Made by a program: the position numbers and the translations under genes. This document shows, one piece after another, positions 1 through 7,334 of a stretch of DNA of 12,161 nt; within the stretch, counting starts at the first letter, position 1, and each line of letters begins with the position of its first letter. Location of the stretch: the NCBI RefSeq assembly GCF_910577135.1, contig NZ_CAJTLL010000030.1:1-12161 (forward strand). The letters run 5' to 3'. The stretch is from an uncultured Helicobacter sp. (lineage in GTDB: Bacteria; Campylobacterota; Campylobacteria; Campylobacterales; Helicobacteraceae). The notes under the pieces are model-generated. The model worked only from the letters and a program-made list of their open reading frames with translations, was not told where the DNA came from and searched no databases.

Positions 1-59
1 ATATATTGGGGATACAAACGCAAGATTATGATGAGAATCTTGATATTCTTAAGCCATAG
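1..59 (+). CDS. Possible 3' end of an upstream gene (partial)
   Basis: Reading from base 3, the window opens with an 18-codon open stretch, ILGIQTQDYDENLDILKP, ending in a TAG at 57-59. The residue mix (polar and acidic, not the K/N/I/L monotony of AT-rich spacer) is compatible with a real protein C-terminus. It is too short to assign to a family. The other two plus-strand frames also end within about 75 bases, so chance cannot be excluded. Confidence 0.25.
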   Translation, partial: ILGIQTQDYDENLDILKP

Positions 60-284
60 TGTTGGTTTTTGAGCTGGTGTATCCAATAATCATAATACTT
101 GTTTTATCAATGCTTTATTGCTTAAATTTTATTAATCTTATCATTCAAAAAACACAAATTTTTGTAGTCTCCCATCAGTGAATCCACAAACTAATTGCGC
201 GCAAAATACACAAAATAAGAATAAAATCTCAAATTTTATGCTAAATATTCTAGCTTATAATTTCAACATTCCAAGGAATACAAA
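60..284. other. AT-rich intergenic spacer upstream of the radical SAM pseudogene
   Basis: This spacer holds no convincing gene on either strand. Visible elements are a perfect 10-bp palindrome TTGCGCGCAA at 195-204, which is GC-rich against its surroundings, and a promoter-like TATAAT at 256-261 just before the Shine-Dalgarno sequence of the following pseudogene. A minus-strand open stretch near 1-110 has no start codon with a ribosome site and was not called. Confidence 0.5.
256..261 (+). promoter_or_regulatory. -10 element of the radical SAM pseudogene
   Basis: TATAAT matches the -10 consensus exactly and sits 23 bases before the ATG at 285. It would give a transcript starting near 268 with a leader of about 17 bases. 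AAGGAA at 273-278 follows as a ribosome binding site with a 6-base gap to the ATG. No clear -35 is seen, which is usual for housekeeping promoters in Helicobacter. The expression signals thus survive although the gene is broken. Confidence 0.5.
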
Positions 285-1765
285 ATGAATACAGTTAATA
301 AAAAATATATGGGGGGGGGGGATAATCTCTATTATCATACATTAAATATATCTCCTCATTTTGTTCTCACTACAAAAAACTTCCCACAAGACGTGGCGTT
401 ATAATGGTTAGGTCAAACTTGCAATCTAAATTGTTATTTTTGCTACTTTGCCGAACGAATTGCCAATAAAAACCATCCAGAACATCCATTTTTCACATTA
501 GATAAAGCCAAAGAAATTTGTAGAATCTTTGTCGAAGAATATGGACTAAATAGTATTGATATTCAGGGTGGTGAACCAACTATCTATCCACAAATTTTTG
601 ATCTTATCAAATATTGTAATAGCATTGGGCTTAAACCAACTCTCATCACGAATCTTATTTCTTTAGCAAACTTTAAACACGCACAAAAATTTAAAGAAGC
701 TGGAATTTATGACTTTTTAGTATCCCTACACGGTATAGGTGAAAATTATGACAAAGTCGTAGGCAAAAAAGATGCGTTTGACAAACAAATACAAGCACTA
801 GAAAACCTTCAATAACTTGAAATCCCTATTCGTGTAAATGCTGTGCTTTCTAATAAAATTATTAATGACCTAGAGTCAATTACGAATCTTGCTCTACATT
901 ACAAAGCAAGAGCTATAAATTTCCTTGCTTACAACAACACTGGAGACCAAAAAATCCTAAGAGATACCCATAAAATTCCATATTATGACATCATAGGGCA
1001 AAAACTCGAACCTTGTATCACTATTAGAATCCCATAATATTGAAGTAAATATTCGTTTTTTGCCTTTTTGTGTAATAAGTGAGAAATATAGAAAAAATAT
1101 CCAAAATAGCCTGCAAATGATATATGATAATCACGAGTGGGAGCCTAGCTCTCGCCTATGGATTGATAGACCTGCTCAAAGACAAGCAAAAGCACTAATT
1201 GAAAAACGAAAAGGTGTATATTATCTTTTTTCGCGCATTAAATTTTCACGTTTTTTATCGTGCGACAACTCTTAAGGCAAAAATTTGGTAGCTTAAATCA
1301 CTCATAAAACCTTTCTTGAATGTATTTTATAAAATACCCAAATATTATGATTCACTGCCCTACCAAAAGCCTATTTTAAACAAAATTCGCTTCTATACTC
1401 CAAATATCCCTAAAATATATCGCAATACAGGAAGCATAAGCAAAATAGAAGCATTTTATATAGAACAAAAAGAAATTATGGCAAAAATATCACAACATAA
1501 AATTCATCATCAAAAATGCACCGACTGCTCTATTAAAAATATTTGTGATGGATTTTACAGAGACTTTATTGACGAATTTGGAAGTAGTGCGATTAAACCT
1601 ATCCATATATTCACACCTCAAGGCAATAAGGAACAAATTAGCGATCCTCGATTTTATACGCAATATCAATACAAAGTCATTGAAAGAGAAGAGTTTGAAT
1701 GGTTTTTTAATGCTGACAAATTAACAAATATCCAACAACAGCAACAAGAAAAGGAAACATTATGA
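285..1765 (+). pseudogene. Radical SAM protein with C-terminal cysteine (SPASM-like) domain, broken
   Basis: Joining three frames gives a nearly complete radical SAM protein of roughly 490 codons. From ATG 285 (AAGGAA upstream) the frame runs to a TAA at 402-404, then resumes at once as WLGQTCNLNCYFC, the CxxxCxxC site for the 4Fe-4S/SAM cluster (Cys codons 420, 432, 441). IQGGEPT and VSLHGIGENYDKVVG follow, typical of the barrel. A second TAA lies at 813-815. Near 1000-1025 the frame moves by one, continuing as LLESHNIEVNIRFLPF and NHEWEPSSRLW. Near 1226-1240, in a T-run, it moves again (FHVFYRATTLKAKIW) and meets TAG 1289-1291. The last part has KCTDCSIKNICDGF (Cys codons 1517, 1526, 1544), a SPASM-like second cluster site. 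Similar radical SAM proteins of unknown function occur beside glycosyltransferases in polysaccharide loci (family recollection). The stop overlaps the next gene's ATG (ATGA), implying former translational coupling. With three stops and two frameshifts, activity is very unlikely. Confidence 0.85.
311..321 (+). repeat. Poly-G tract of 11 (possible phase-variation repeat)
   Basis: Eleven consecutive G lie nine codons after the ATG at 285; the first G completes an in-frame ATG at 309. Such homopolymeric G tracts are slippage-prone contingency repeats in Helicobacter and Campylobacter, often in surface-glycan genes. With 11 G the frame continues to the radical SAM core. With 12 G the next codons are GGA TAA, and with 10 G a stop follows within about nine codons. 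The tract is therefore in the open register, but the stop at 402 blocks the frame anyway. Confidence 0.85.
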
Positions 1766-2664
1766 CTACTACTTGTATGCCTCAAATTGCAGTCATTGTG
1801 AGTTGCTATAATTACGAAGCCTTTATTACAGAATGTCTGCAGTCTATACTTAACCAAAACTATCCATATTGCCATATCATACTCGTAGATGATGGAAGTG
1901 AAGATAATTCTGTGCAGACAATACAAAATTTCTGTCAATCACAGCAAACAAAAAATATTACGTTAATCACCCAAAGCAATAAGGGGCAGCTAGGAAGCTT
2001 TATGCAAGATTGCAAGCGCTAAGGGATGAGGAAATTGTCTTTTTTATGGATGCAGATGACATAATGAATCCAGACTATACCTTACAATGCATAAGGACAT
2101 ATACATCTAATCCAAGTGTAGAAATGATATTTTGTGATATTAAAACACTATGCAATAGCACCGACCCAATCAAACGGGAAAGCCCTCACCCATATGGCAA
2201 TTTAGGCTTTGGAATATTTCGAACATTTTATTTAAAAGAATATCTCGGGCATTCTACTTCTTGTATCAGTATTCGTCAAGACACCCTTGCCAAAATCCTC
2301 CCGCTTAATTTAGAAAACATAATGGAAAATTAGAGCTGATGATTGCATTATTTATGGCGCAGCTTTAGTGGGAGCAAATATATATCATCTTAATTTTTGT
2401 GGTATTAAATATCGCATACATGGCTTAAACAATCATTATGGCAAAAAATTCGATTTAAGATATTTTTTTCAAAGGGAATGTCATATTGAACAGCTTTTTA
2501 ATATTATCCTTACAAAAAACCATATTATACTTTCAAGCACAATGCTTTACTTAGAATTTCTTTCAAATGGTAACCGTTTAAAATATGCAAAAATTACACT
2601 TTTGACACATTTTGTATGGATTAAAAAAATATTACTACTGATTAAAATATTATTTAAACCTTAA
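1762..2664 (+). pseudogene. Family 2 glycosyltransferase, frameshifted
   Basis: Three open stretches in two frames join into one GT-A (family 2) glycosyltransferase of about 300 residues. The start, ATG 1762, overlaps the previous stop. The first part has the N-terminal fold IAVIVSCYNYEAFITECL and VDDGSEDNS, ending at TAA 2020-2022. One missing base near 2002 explains the break: restoring an A gives GSFNARLQALRDEEIVFF, leading into the metal-binding MDADD (DADD at 2049-2060). That frame stops at TAG 2331-2333, and a second shift near 2321 resumes at WKIRADDCIIYGA, followed by YRIHGLNNHYGKK and a hydrophobic C-terminus ending at TAA 2662-2664. The donor and acceptor sugars cannot be told. It probably acted with the upstream radical SAM protein on a surface glycan. 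Two indels make a full-length product unlikely. Confidence 0.85.
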
Positions 2665-2860
2665 AACTATTGTCTTTCAAAATATTAATTCTATGCAAAC
2701 TGATTCTTATATCACCACAATAGACATAATACAACACAACTTCTCTTTTTTAGAAATTATTGTGAGATAAATTTTCAATACACTAAAATTTTACATTTTA
2801 CAATATAAAAAGGGATACATAAAATTAGGAGAGGACATAATTTATAACCTTAATCAATAA
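2642..2860 (+). pseudogene. Coding remnant after the glycosyltransferase
   Basis: In the frame starting at 2642 a protein-like stretch runs LKTIVFQNINSMQTDSYITT, IDIIQHNFSFLEIIVR, then a stop TAA at 2768-2770. The same frame continues IFNTLKFYILQYKKGYIKLG and EDIIYNLNQ to TAA 2858-2860. One in-frame stop in about 72 codons is low for spacer DNA this AT-rich, so I read it as a decayed tail. It may be an extension of the glycosyltransferase beyond a third frameshift near 2650, or the remains of a separate gene. The ATG at 2693 has no convincing ribosome site. No family is recognised. Confidence 0.4.
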
Positions 2861-2882
2861 CTGATAAAAAGTTATTGATTAA
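2850..2882. repeat. 13-bp perfect inverted repeat, 7-base loop
   Basis: TTAATCAATAACT (2850-2862) and its exact complement AGTTATTGATTAA (2870-2882) flank GATAAAA. The left arm contains the stop of the preceding remnant. No T-run follows on either strand, so it is a poor intrinsic terminator as it stands. It could be an operator or a decayed terminator. A 10-bp palindrome, ATAATATTAT, follows at 2885-2894. Confidence 0.7.
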
Positions 2883-2989
2883 ATATAATATTATCAAAAT
2901 AGCCCATATATCTACCCTAAAAGCCCAATTAAAATAGTTACAACTTACTCTACCACCTATCAATACATATTAAAAAATAAAGTTATAGA

Positions 2990-3036
2990 TTACTTTTAGT
3001 AACTTTTGTTTAAAAATACTTTACTTTTATAGTAAA
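2990..3036. promoter_or_regulatory. Two related inverted repeats upstream of hydA (possible operators)
   Basis: TTACTTTTAGTAA (2990-3002) and TTTACTTTTATAGTAAA (3020-3036) are both dyads built on TTACT...AGTAA. Their centres are about 32 bases apart, close to three helical turns. The second ends 37 bases before the TATAGA at 3074, so both lie just upstream of the presumed promoter, where a regulator of hydrogenase expression could bind. They do not match the NikR or FNR consensus as I know them. Chance in AT-rich DNA is possible. Confidence 0.4.
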
Positions 3037-3073
3037 TCCATCATACTTTAATTAAATAGATTCTTAAAATTAG

Positions 3074-3079
3074 TATAGA
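3074..3079 (+). promoter_or_regulatory. Probable -10 element of the hydrogenase operon
   Basis: TATAGA (part of TATAGAAT) lies 44 bases before the hydA ATG, in a T- and A-rich stretch with no clear -35, as is usual for Helicobacter housekeeping promoters. The transcript would start near 3086. TATAAC at 3090-3095 is a weaker alternative. Confidence 0.4.
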
Positions 3080-3122
3080 ATTGCTAGTTATAACAACATC
3101 TCAATTAAGGAAAGGGTATGCT

Positions 3123-4283
3123 ATGAAAACACAAGATGCACACGAAGAATTGTTTAAAAAAGCCTCTCAAAGGCTTGATGAACTCGCAAAACTTCCCGCT
3201 CATAATGCAAGCAAAGATCTCATCAAAGAATTAGAATCTAAAGGATTTTCTCGCCGTGATTTTATGAAATGGTCTGGTATGATGACGGCTACACTTGCTC
3301 TGCCTGCGACTTTTGCACCCCTTACTGCAAAAGCTGCTGAACTCGCTAATCGCCTCCCTGTGGTATGGCTACATATGGCAGAATGCACAGGTTGCAGTGA
3401 AAGCCTATTGCGAAGCGATGCGCCAAGTATAGATTCTCTCATATTTGACTATATTAGCCTCGAATATCACGAAACGGTTATGGCAGCTTCAGGGTGGCAA
3501 GCAGAAGCAAACCTAGAAAATGCTATCCACAAATATGCTGGTGAATATATCCTTATGGTGGAGGGTGGTATCCCTAAAGGTAGCAGCGAGTTTTACCTCA
3601 CTATTGGCGCACACGGACGCACTGGTGCAGAAGAAGCGCGAGTTGCAGCAAAACACGCAAAAGCAATATTTGCCATTGGCACTTGCTCTAGCTTTGGAGG
3701 AGTGCAAGCAGCTTATCCAAACCCCACAAACGCTATGCCTCTAAGCGAAATCACAAGTCGCCAAGTGATTAACGTTCCCGGCTGTCCACCAAGCGAAAAA
3801 AATATCGTAGGTAATGTGCTACACTTTATCCTCTTTGGTGCACTCCCTACACTTGATGCTTACAACCGCCCAACTTGGGCGTATGGATTAAGAATCCACG
3901 ATTTATGCGAACGTAGAGGACGATTTGACGCAGGGCAATTTGTAGAATCTTTTGGCGATGAAAACGCACAAAAAGGCTACTGCCTCTACAAAGTTGGTTG
4001 CAAAGGACCTTACACATTTAATAACTGCTCTAAATTAAGATTCAATCAACATACAAGTTGGCCTATCGGTGCAGGACACGGCTGTATAGGCTGCAGTGAG
4101 CCGAAGTTTTGGGATACGATGAATCCATTTGAAGAGCCTATCGGCAATCGCCTCTATCAAACCAACTTCAATGGTATGGGTGCAGATAAAACAGCAGATA
4201 CCATCGGCGCGGTAATACTTGGAGCAGCAGCCATAGGTATCGCTGCACACGCTATTATTAGCTCAACTCAAAATGCAAAGTAA
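3123..4283 (+). CDS. hydA: [NiFe] uptake hydrogenase small subunit, Tat-exported
   Basis: This 386-residue protein carries the three FeS clusters that move electrons from the NiFe site in HydB to cytochrome b HydC. I start it at ATG 3123, since AAGGAAAGGG (3107-3116) sits 7 bases upstream; an in-frame TTG at 3081 has no such site. The twin-arginine signal SRRDFMK (43-49), a hydrophobic stretch and TAKAA (68-72) direct folded export across the membrane. The mature part has ECTGC (Cys88, Cys91), GTCSSFGG (Cys188) and PGCPPSE (Cys221) for the proximal 4Fe-4S cluster. His259, Cys262, Cys287 and Cys293 fit the distal cluster, and Cys302, Cys321 and Cys324 the medial 3Fe-4S cluster. A C-terminal membrane helix (about 358-380) anchors it and contains His376. 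The cluster set fits a group 1 membrane-bound enzyme. It is first in the operon, 10 bases before hydB. Confidence 0.96.
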   Translation: MKTQDAHEELFKKASQRLDELAKLPAHNASKDLIKELESKGFSRRDFMKWSGMMTATLALPATFAPLTAKAAELANRLPVVWLHMAECTGCSESLLRSDAPSIDSLIFDYISLEYHETVMAASGWQAEANLENAIHKYAGEYILMVEGGIPKGSSEFYLTIGAHGRTGAEEARVAAKHAKAIFAIGTCSSFGGVQAAYPNPTNAMPLSEITSRQVINVPGCPPSEKNIVGNVLHFILFGALPTLDAYNRPTWAYGLRIHDLCERRGRFDAGQFVESFGDENAQKGYCLYKVGCKGPYTFNNCSKLRFNQHTSWPIGAGHGCIGCSEPKFWDTMNPFEEPIGNRLYQTNFNGMGADKTADTIGAVILGAAAIGIAAHAIISSTQNAK

Positions 4284-4293
4284 GGAGTAAAAG

Positions 4294-6024
4294 ATGACAA
4301 AACGTATAATAGTAGATCCAATTACAAGAATTGAGGGGCATTTGCGTATCGAAGTGATTGTGGATGAAAATAATGTCATTACTGATGCATTTTCCACTTC
4401 AACACTTTGGCGAGGGCTAGAAACAATCGTTAGAAATCGTGACCCACGTGATGCAGGGTTTCTTATGCAGAGAATTTGCGGTGTATGCACGTTTTCTCAT
4501 TATAAGGCGGGTATTACAGCTGTGGAAAATGCATTAGGGATTAAACCTCCACTTAATGCTATTCTCACGCGCACATTGATGAACATCTCACTTTTTCTAC
4601 ACGACCACGCTGTGCATTTTTATACATTGCACGGGCTTGATTGGTGCGATATTACTTCGGCACTGAGTGCTGATTGTGCTAAGGCATCAAAACTTGCTTT
4701 TAAATACACTCCTAATCCTATCTATACAGGCGAAGATGAGCTTAAAGCAGTTCAGGAACGTGTAAGCGCTTTTGTAAAACAAGGAGCATTAGGACCATTT
4801 GCAAATGCATATTGGGGACACAAAACCTATCACTTTAGCCCAGAACAAAATCTTATCGTGCTTTCACATTATCTTAAACTCCTTGAAGTGCAGCGCATTA
4901 TTGCACAAATGATGGCTATTTTTGGTGCGAAAAATCCTCACCCGCAAAGCCTTACAGTAGGTGGAGTTACATCTGTTATGGATATTTTAGATCCTTCTCG
5001 TTTGGGTGAATGGCTTACAAAATATAAAGAAGTAGGTGAGTTTGTTAATCGCGCTTATTGGGCAGATATCATTATGGCCGCCGAAGCTTACAAAACAGAA
5101 GATTCTGTTCTAAAGGGCTGCGGGGTAAAAAACTTTATTAGTTTCCAAGAAATGCAAGTGGGTGCAGATGAATTCTTATTTAGCAGTGGAATTGTCAAAA
5201 ATGGTGATTTAAGTAAAGTCTATCCTATTGATGAGAGCAAAATTACAGAAGAAGCCACACACTCGTGGTATGCAGACAATGAGCCGCTCCACCCTTATGA
5301 TGGTAAAACAAATCCTCAATATACAGGGTTTAAGGACGCTCAAACCATTGGACCAGATGGTAAGCTAGTAGATACAAAAATCATTGATGAAAATGGAAAA
5401 TATTCTTGGATTAAATCACCACGATATGATGGTGAGCCTATGGAGGTAGGACCGCTTGCTGCTGTTGTTGTAGGATATGCAAGCAAAAATCCTATTATTG
5501 TCAAGGTTGTAGATGAGTTTTTGGAAGCCACAGGATTGCCTACTGCTGCCCTCTTTAGCACACTCGGCAGAACAGCTGCTCGTGCAATTGAATGCAAAAT
5601 TGTAGCAGATAATGGTATTAAGGCCTTTAACGCTCTTGTAGCAAATCTTGCTTCAGGTGATAAAAATACTTGCGCACCTTATGCAATAGATAAATCCAAA
5701 GAATACAAAGGACGCTATATTGGGAATGTGCCTCGAGGTATGTTAAGCCATTGGGTACGTATCAAAAATGGTGTAGTGGAAAACTATCAAGCTGTTGTAC
5801 CATCTACTTGGAATGCAGGACCTCGCGATGCTAAGGGACAAAAAGGACCTTATGAAATGAGTCTTATTGGAACAAAAGTTAAGGACATTACACAACCCTT
5901 AGAAATTATCCGCCATATCCACTCATTTGACCCTTGTATTGCGTGTTCAGTGCATGTGATGGATACAAAAGGCAATGAATTAAATGAATATAAAGTAGAG
6001 CCATCATTTGCAAGACTTCACTAA
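4294..6024 (+). CDS. hydB: [NiFe] uptake hydrogenase large subunit
   Basis: This 576-residue subunit holds the NiFe(CN)2CO site that splits H2. The N-terminus has DPITRIEGHLRIE, the family signature, and RICGVC (Cys62, Cys65) as the first ligand pair. The second pair is in DPCIACSVH (Cys548, Cys551) near the C-terminus. The chain extends 22 residues past His554, so it is a precursor that an endopeptidase should cut between His554 and Val555 after nickel insertion; HydD, two genes downstream, is the expected enzyme. There is no signal peptide: in this class the folded large subunit is carried out on the Tat signal of HydA. AAGGAG overlapping the hydA stop gives a ribosome site for ATG 4294. 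Length is normal for the family, with no lesion. Confidence 0.97.
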   Translation: MTKRIIVDPITRIEGHLRIEVIVDENNVITDAFSTSTLWRGLETIVRNRDPRDAGFLMQRICGVCTFSHYKAGITAVENALGIKPPLNAILTRTLMNISLFLHDHAVHFYTLHGLDWCDITSALSADCAKASKLAFKYTPNPIYTGEDELKAVQERVSAFVKQGALGPFANAYWGHKTYHFSPEQNLIVLSHYLKLLEVQRIIAQMMAIFGAKNPHPQSLTVGGVTSVMDILDPSRLGEWLTKYKEVGEFVNRAYWADIIMAAEAYKTEDSVLKGCGVKNFISFQEMQVGADEFLFSSGIVKNGDLSKVYPIDESKITEEATHSWYADNEPLHPYDGKTNPQYTGFKDAQTIGPDGKLVDTKIIDENGKYSWIKSPRYDGEPMEVGPLAAVVVGYASKNPIIVKVVDEFLEATGLPTAALFSTLGRTAARAIECKIVADNGIKAFNALVANLASGDKNTCAPYAIDKSKEYKGRYIGNVPRGMLSHWVRIKNGVVENYQAVVPSTWNAGPRDAKGQKGPYEMSLIGTKVKDITQPLEIIRHIHSFDPCIACSVHVMDTKGNELNEYKVEPSFARLH

Positions 6025-6034
6025 AGGAGACAAT

Positions 6035-6793
6035 ATGAGCAAAGTAGAAATGTTTAAAAAAGAACTTCATATGCACGAGGAGTTTTCCGGACTTACTCGT
6101 TTGTTCCATTGGTTAAGGGCATTGTGTATTTTTACACTTATTGCCACAGGATTCTATATTGCCTATCCTTTTCTTACATCTCAGCCCGAAATTACACAAG
6201 CTACTTTGGAGGGGACTTTACAGGGAGAGGTAGTTATCAAGCAACCTATGGGCGTAGTAGGCACATCTTACTTGCAGGCTTATATCCGGAGTGTGCATTT
6301 GATTATGGGCTTTGTGCTGATTGCCATCTCGTGTTTTAGGCTCTATCTCTTTTTATTTGATAAAAAATCCCTGCCCGAGCGCATTTCCTTTGCTCAAGTC
6401 AAAGATAGAAAAATATGGTTAGCGCAAATCAAAGCCTATCTTTTTATAGGTAATCACCCTCATATTAATGGCGCATACAATCCTTTGCAGTTTGTTACAT
6501 ATTTTTGTCTTGGTGTGCTTGTATTACTTATTTCACTCACAGGTGTAGTGCTATATTATAACGTCTATAATGATGGACTTGGAGCAATCTTAGCATTTTG
6601 CTTTAAATGGGTGGAAGTGCTTTTTGGTGGCTTATCCAATGTCCGTAATTTTCACCATATTTTAACTTGGGCATTTGTCATTTTTATCCCCGTGCATATT
6701 TATTTAGCCGTGTGGAATGCAGTGAAATATCCTAATGGTGGAGTAGATTCTATCATAAGTGGTATGCGCTACACTGATGATGTAAAAATCTAA
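6035..6793 (+). CDS. hydC: Hydrogenase di-haem cytochrome b subunit
   Basis: This 252-residue membrane protein anchors HydAB and passes electrons through two haem b groups to menaquinone. AAAGGAG at 6023-6029 places the start at ATG 6035, not at the in-frame upstream codon at 6008 inside hydB. Four hydrophobic helices are visible: about 25-46, 82-107, 150-175 and 205-230. Histidines at the expected ligand places are His25 (RLFHWLRAL), His88 (SVHLIMG), His207 or 208 (NFHHIL) and His221 (PVHIYLAVW). From memory the Wolinella HydC ligands are at 25, 67, 186 and 200; a constant offset of 21 after the first suggests a longer loop between helices 1 and 2 here (about 47-80). It starts 10 bases after hydB. 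Confidence 0.95.
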   Translation: MSKVEMFKKELHMHEEFSGLTRLFHWLRALCIFTLIATGFYIAYPFLTSQPEITQATLEGTLQGEVVIKQPMGVVGTSYLQAYIRSVHLIMGFVLIAISCFRLYLFLFDKKSLPERISFAQVKDRKIWLAQIKAYLFIGNHPHINGAYNPLQFVTYFCLGVLVLLISLTGVVLYYNVYNDGLGAILAFCFKWVEVLFGGLSNVRNFHHILTWAFVIFIPVHIYLAVWNAVKYPNGGVDSIISGMRYTDDVKI

Positions 6794-6794
6794 A

Positions 6795-7334
6795 ATGAAA
6801 ATTTTAGTGCTTGGCGTTGGCAATATCCTCTTTGGCGATGAGGGTATTGGAGTGCATTTAAGCAATTTTTTGAAACTCAACTATCGTTTTAGTGGCGAAA
6901 ACAAAGTAGATTTTGTCGATGGTGGGACATTAGCTACTATGCTTATTCCTTTGATCACTTCTTATGATAAGGTGCTTATCCTTGATTGCGTGAGTGTTAA
7001 TAATGCTGCTATTGGCGAGGTGTATTACTTTGACTTTGATAATGTCCCTAACGTCATCACTTGGGCAGGAAGCGCCCACGAAGTAGAAATGCTCCAAACC
7101 TTGCGTCTCACAGCCATTAGTGGAGATTTGCCTCCTGTAAAAATTATAGGTATTATCCCTGAAGTTATAGGTGAAGATACTGCTTTTACCCTCTCTCCTG
7201 CGGTAAAAGAGGGGGCAAAAGTGATGGAAAAACTTGCCCTAGAATTTTTAGAACAAAATGGAATCTATGCGCAAAAAGTCGATAATAGAGATTTACAAGA
7301 AGTGGCAAACGGCTCTTTTAGAGGCTATGAATGA
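6795..7334 (+). CDS. hydD: Hydrogenase maturation endopeptidase (HybD/HyaD family)
   Basis: This 179-residue cytoplasmic protease removes the C-terminal extension of the HydB precursor after nickel insertion, allowing the active site to close. The N-terminal LGVGNILFGDEGIGVH is the family signature. The nickel-sensing residues of E. coli HybD (Glu16, Asp62, His93) correspond to Glu16, Asp64 (ILDC) and His95 (GSAHE). Length is ordinary. ATG 6795 is one base after the hydC stop, with no clear ribosome site, so translation is probably coupled. Its stop overlaps the hydE start. The co-encoded substrate HydB carries the matching DPCIACSVH cleavage site. Confidence 0.95.
   Translation: MKILVLGVGNILFGDEGIGVHLSNFLKLNYRFSGENKVDFVDGGTLATMLIPLITSYDKVLILDCVSVNNAAIGEVYYFDFDNVPNVITWAGSAHEVEMLQTLRLTAISGDLPPVKIIGIIPEVIGEDTAFTLSPAVKEGAKVMEKLALEFLEQNGIYAQKVDNRDLQEVANGSFRGYE

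Larger units (their letters stand above)
2861..3122. other. Spacer and regulatory region upstream of hydA
   Basis: This AT-rich stretch between the pseudogene cluster and hydA has no supported gene. It holds the right arm of the 13-bp inverted repeat, the ATAATATTAT palindrome, two related small inverted repeats at 2990-3036, a promoter-like TATAGA at 3074-3079, and the hydA ribosome site at 3107-3116. A short open stretch from 2863 (ending TAG 2935-2937) looks slightly protein-like but is too short to call. Confidence 0.5.

Noticed and set aside
1..110. Minus-strand open stretch reading LWLKNIKILIIILRL
   Set aside because: It has no start codon with a ribosome site and its composition is explained by AT-rich DNA. 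The plus-strand tail is at least as plausible.
140..175. Weak hairpin around CAAAAAACACAAATTTTTG as a terminator of the upstream gene
   Set aside because: The stem is about 6 A-T-rich pairs with a poor T-run, indistinguishable from background.
1738..1748. CAACAGCAACAAG run near the end of the radical SAM gene as a triplet repeat
   Set aside because: Only five Gln codons of mixed CAA/CAG, too short and imperfect to count as a variable tandem repeat.
1666..1938. 90-codon open frame on the minus strand across the radical SAM-glycosyltransferase junction
   Set aside because: It is antisense to clear coding remnants, has no family features (a Cys run reflects the CAA repeat opposite), and has no supporting ribosome site.
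285..2664. Sequencing or assembly error as the sole explanation for the frameshifts
   Set aside because: Three of seven lesions are nonsense codons rather than homopolymer indels, and 9 kb of neighbouring coding DNA is clean. The poly-G length itself could still be miscounted.
2863..2937. Short plus-strand stretch containing KIAHISTLKAQLK
   Set aside because: About 24 codons with no start signal or recognisable family. I cannot separate it from chance in AT-rich spacer.
3081..3122. In-frame upstream extension of hydA from TTG 3081
   Set aside because: It has no ribosome site and overlaps the likely promoter and leader. ATG 3123 has AAGGAAAGGG at good spacing. The ATG at 3118 is in another frame and stops after two codons.
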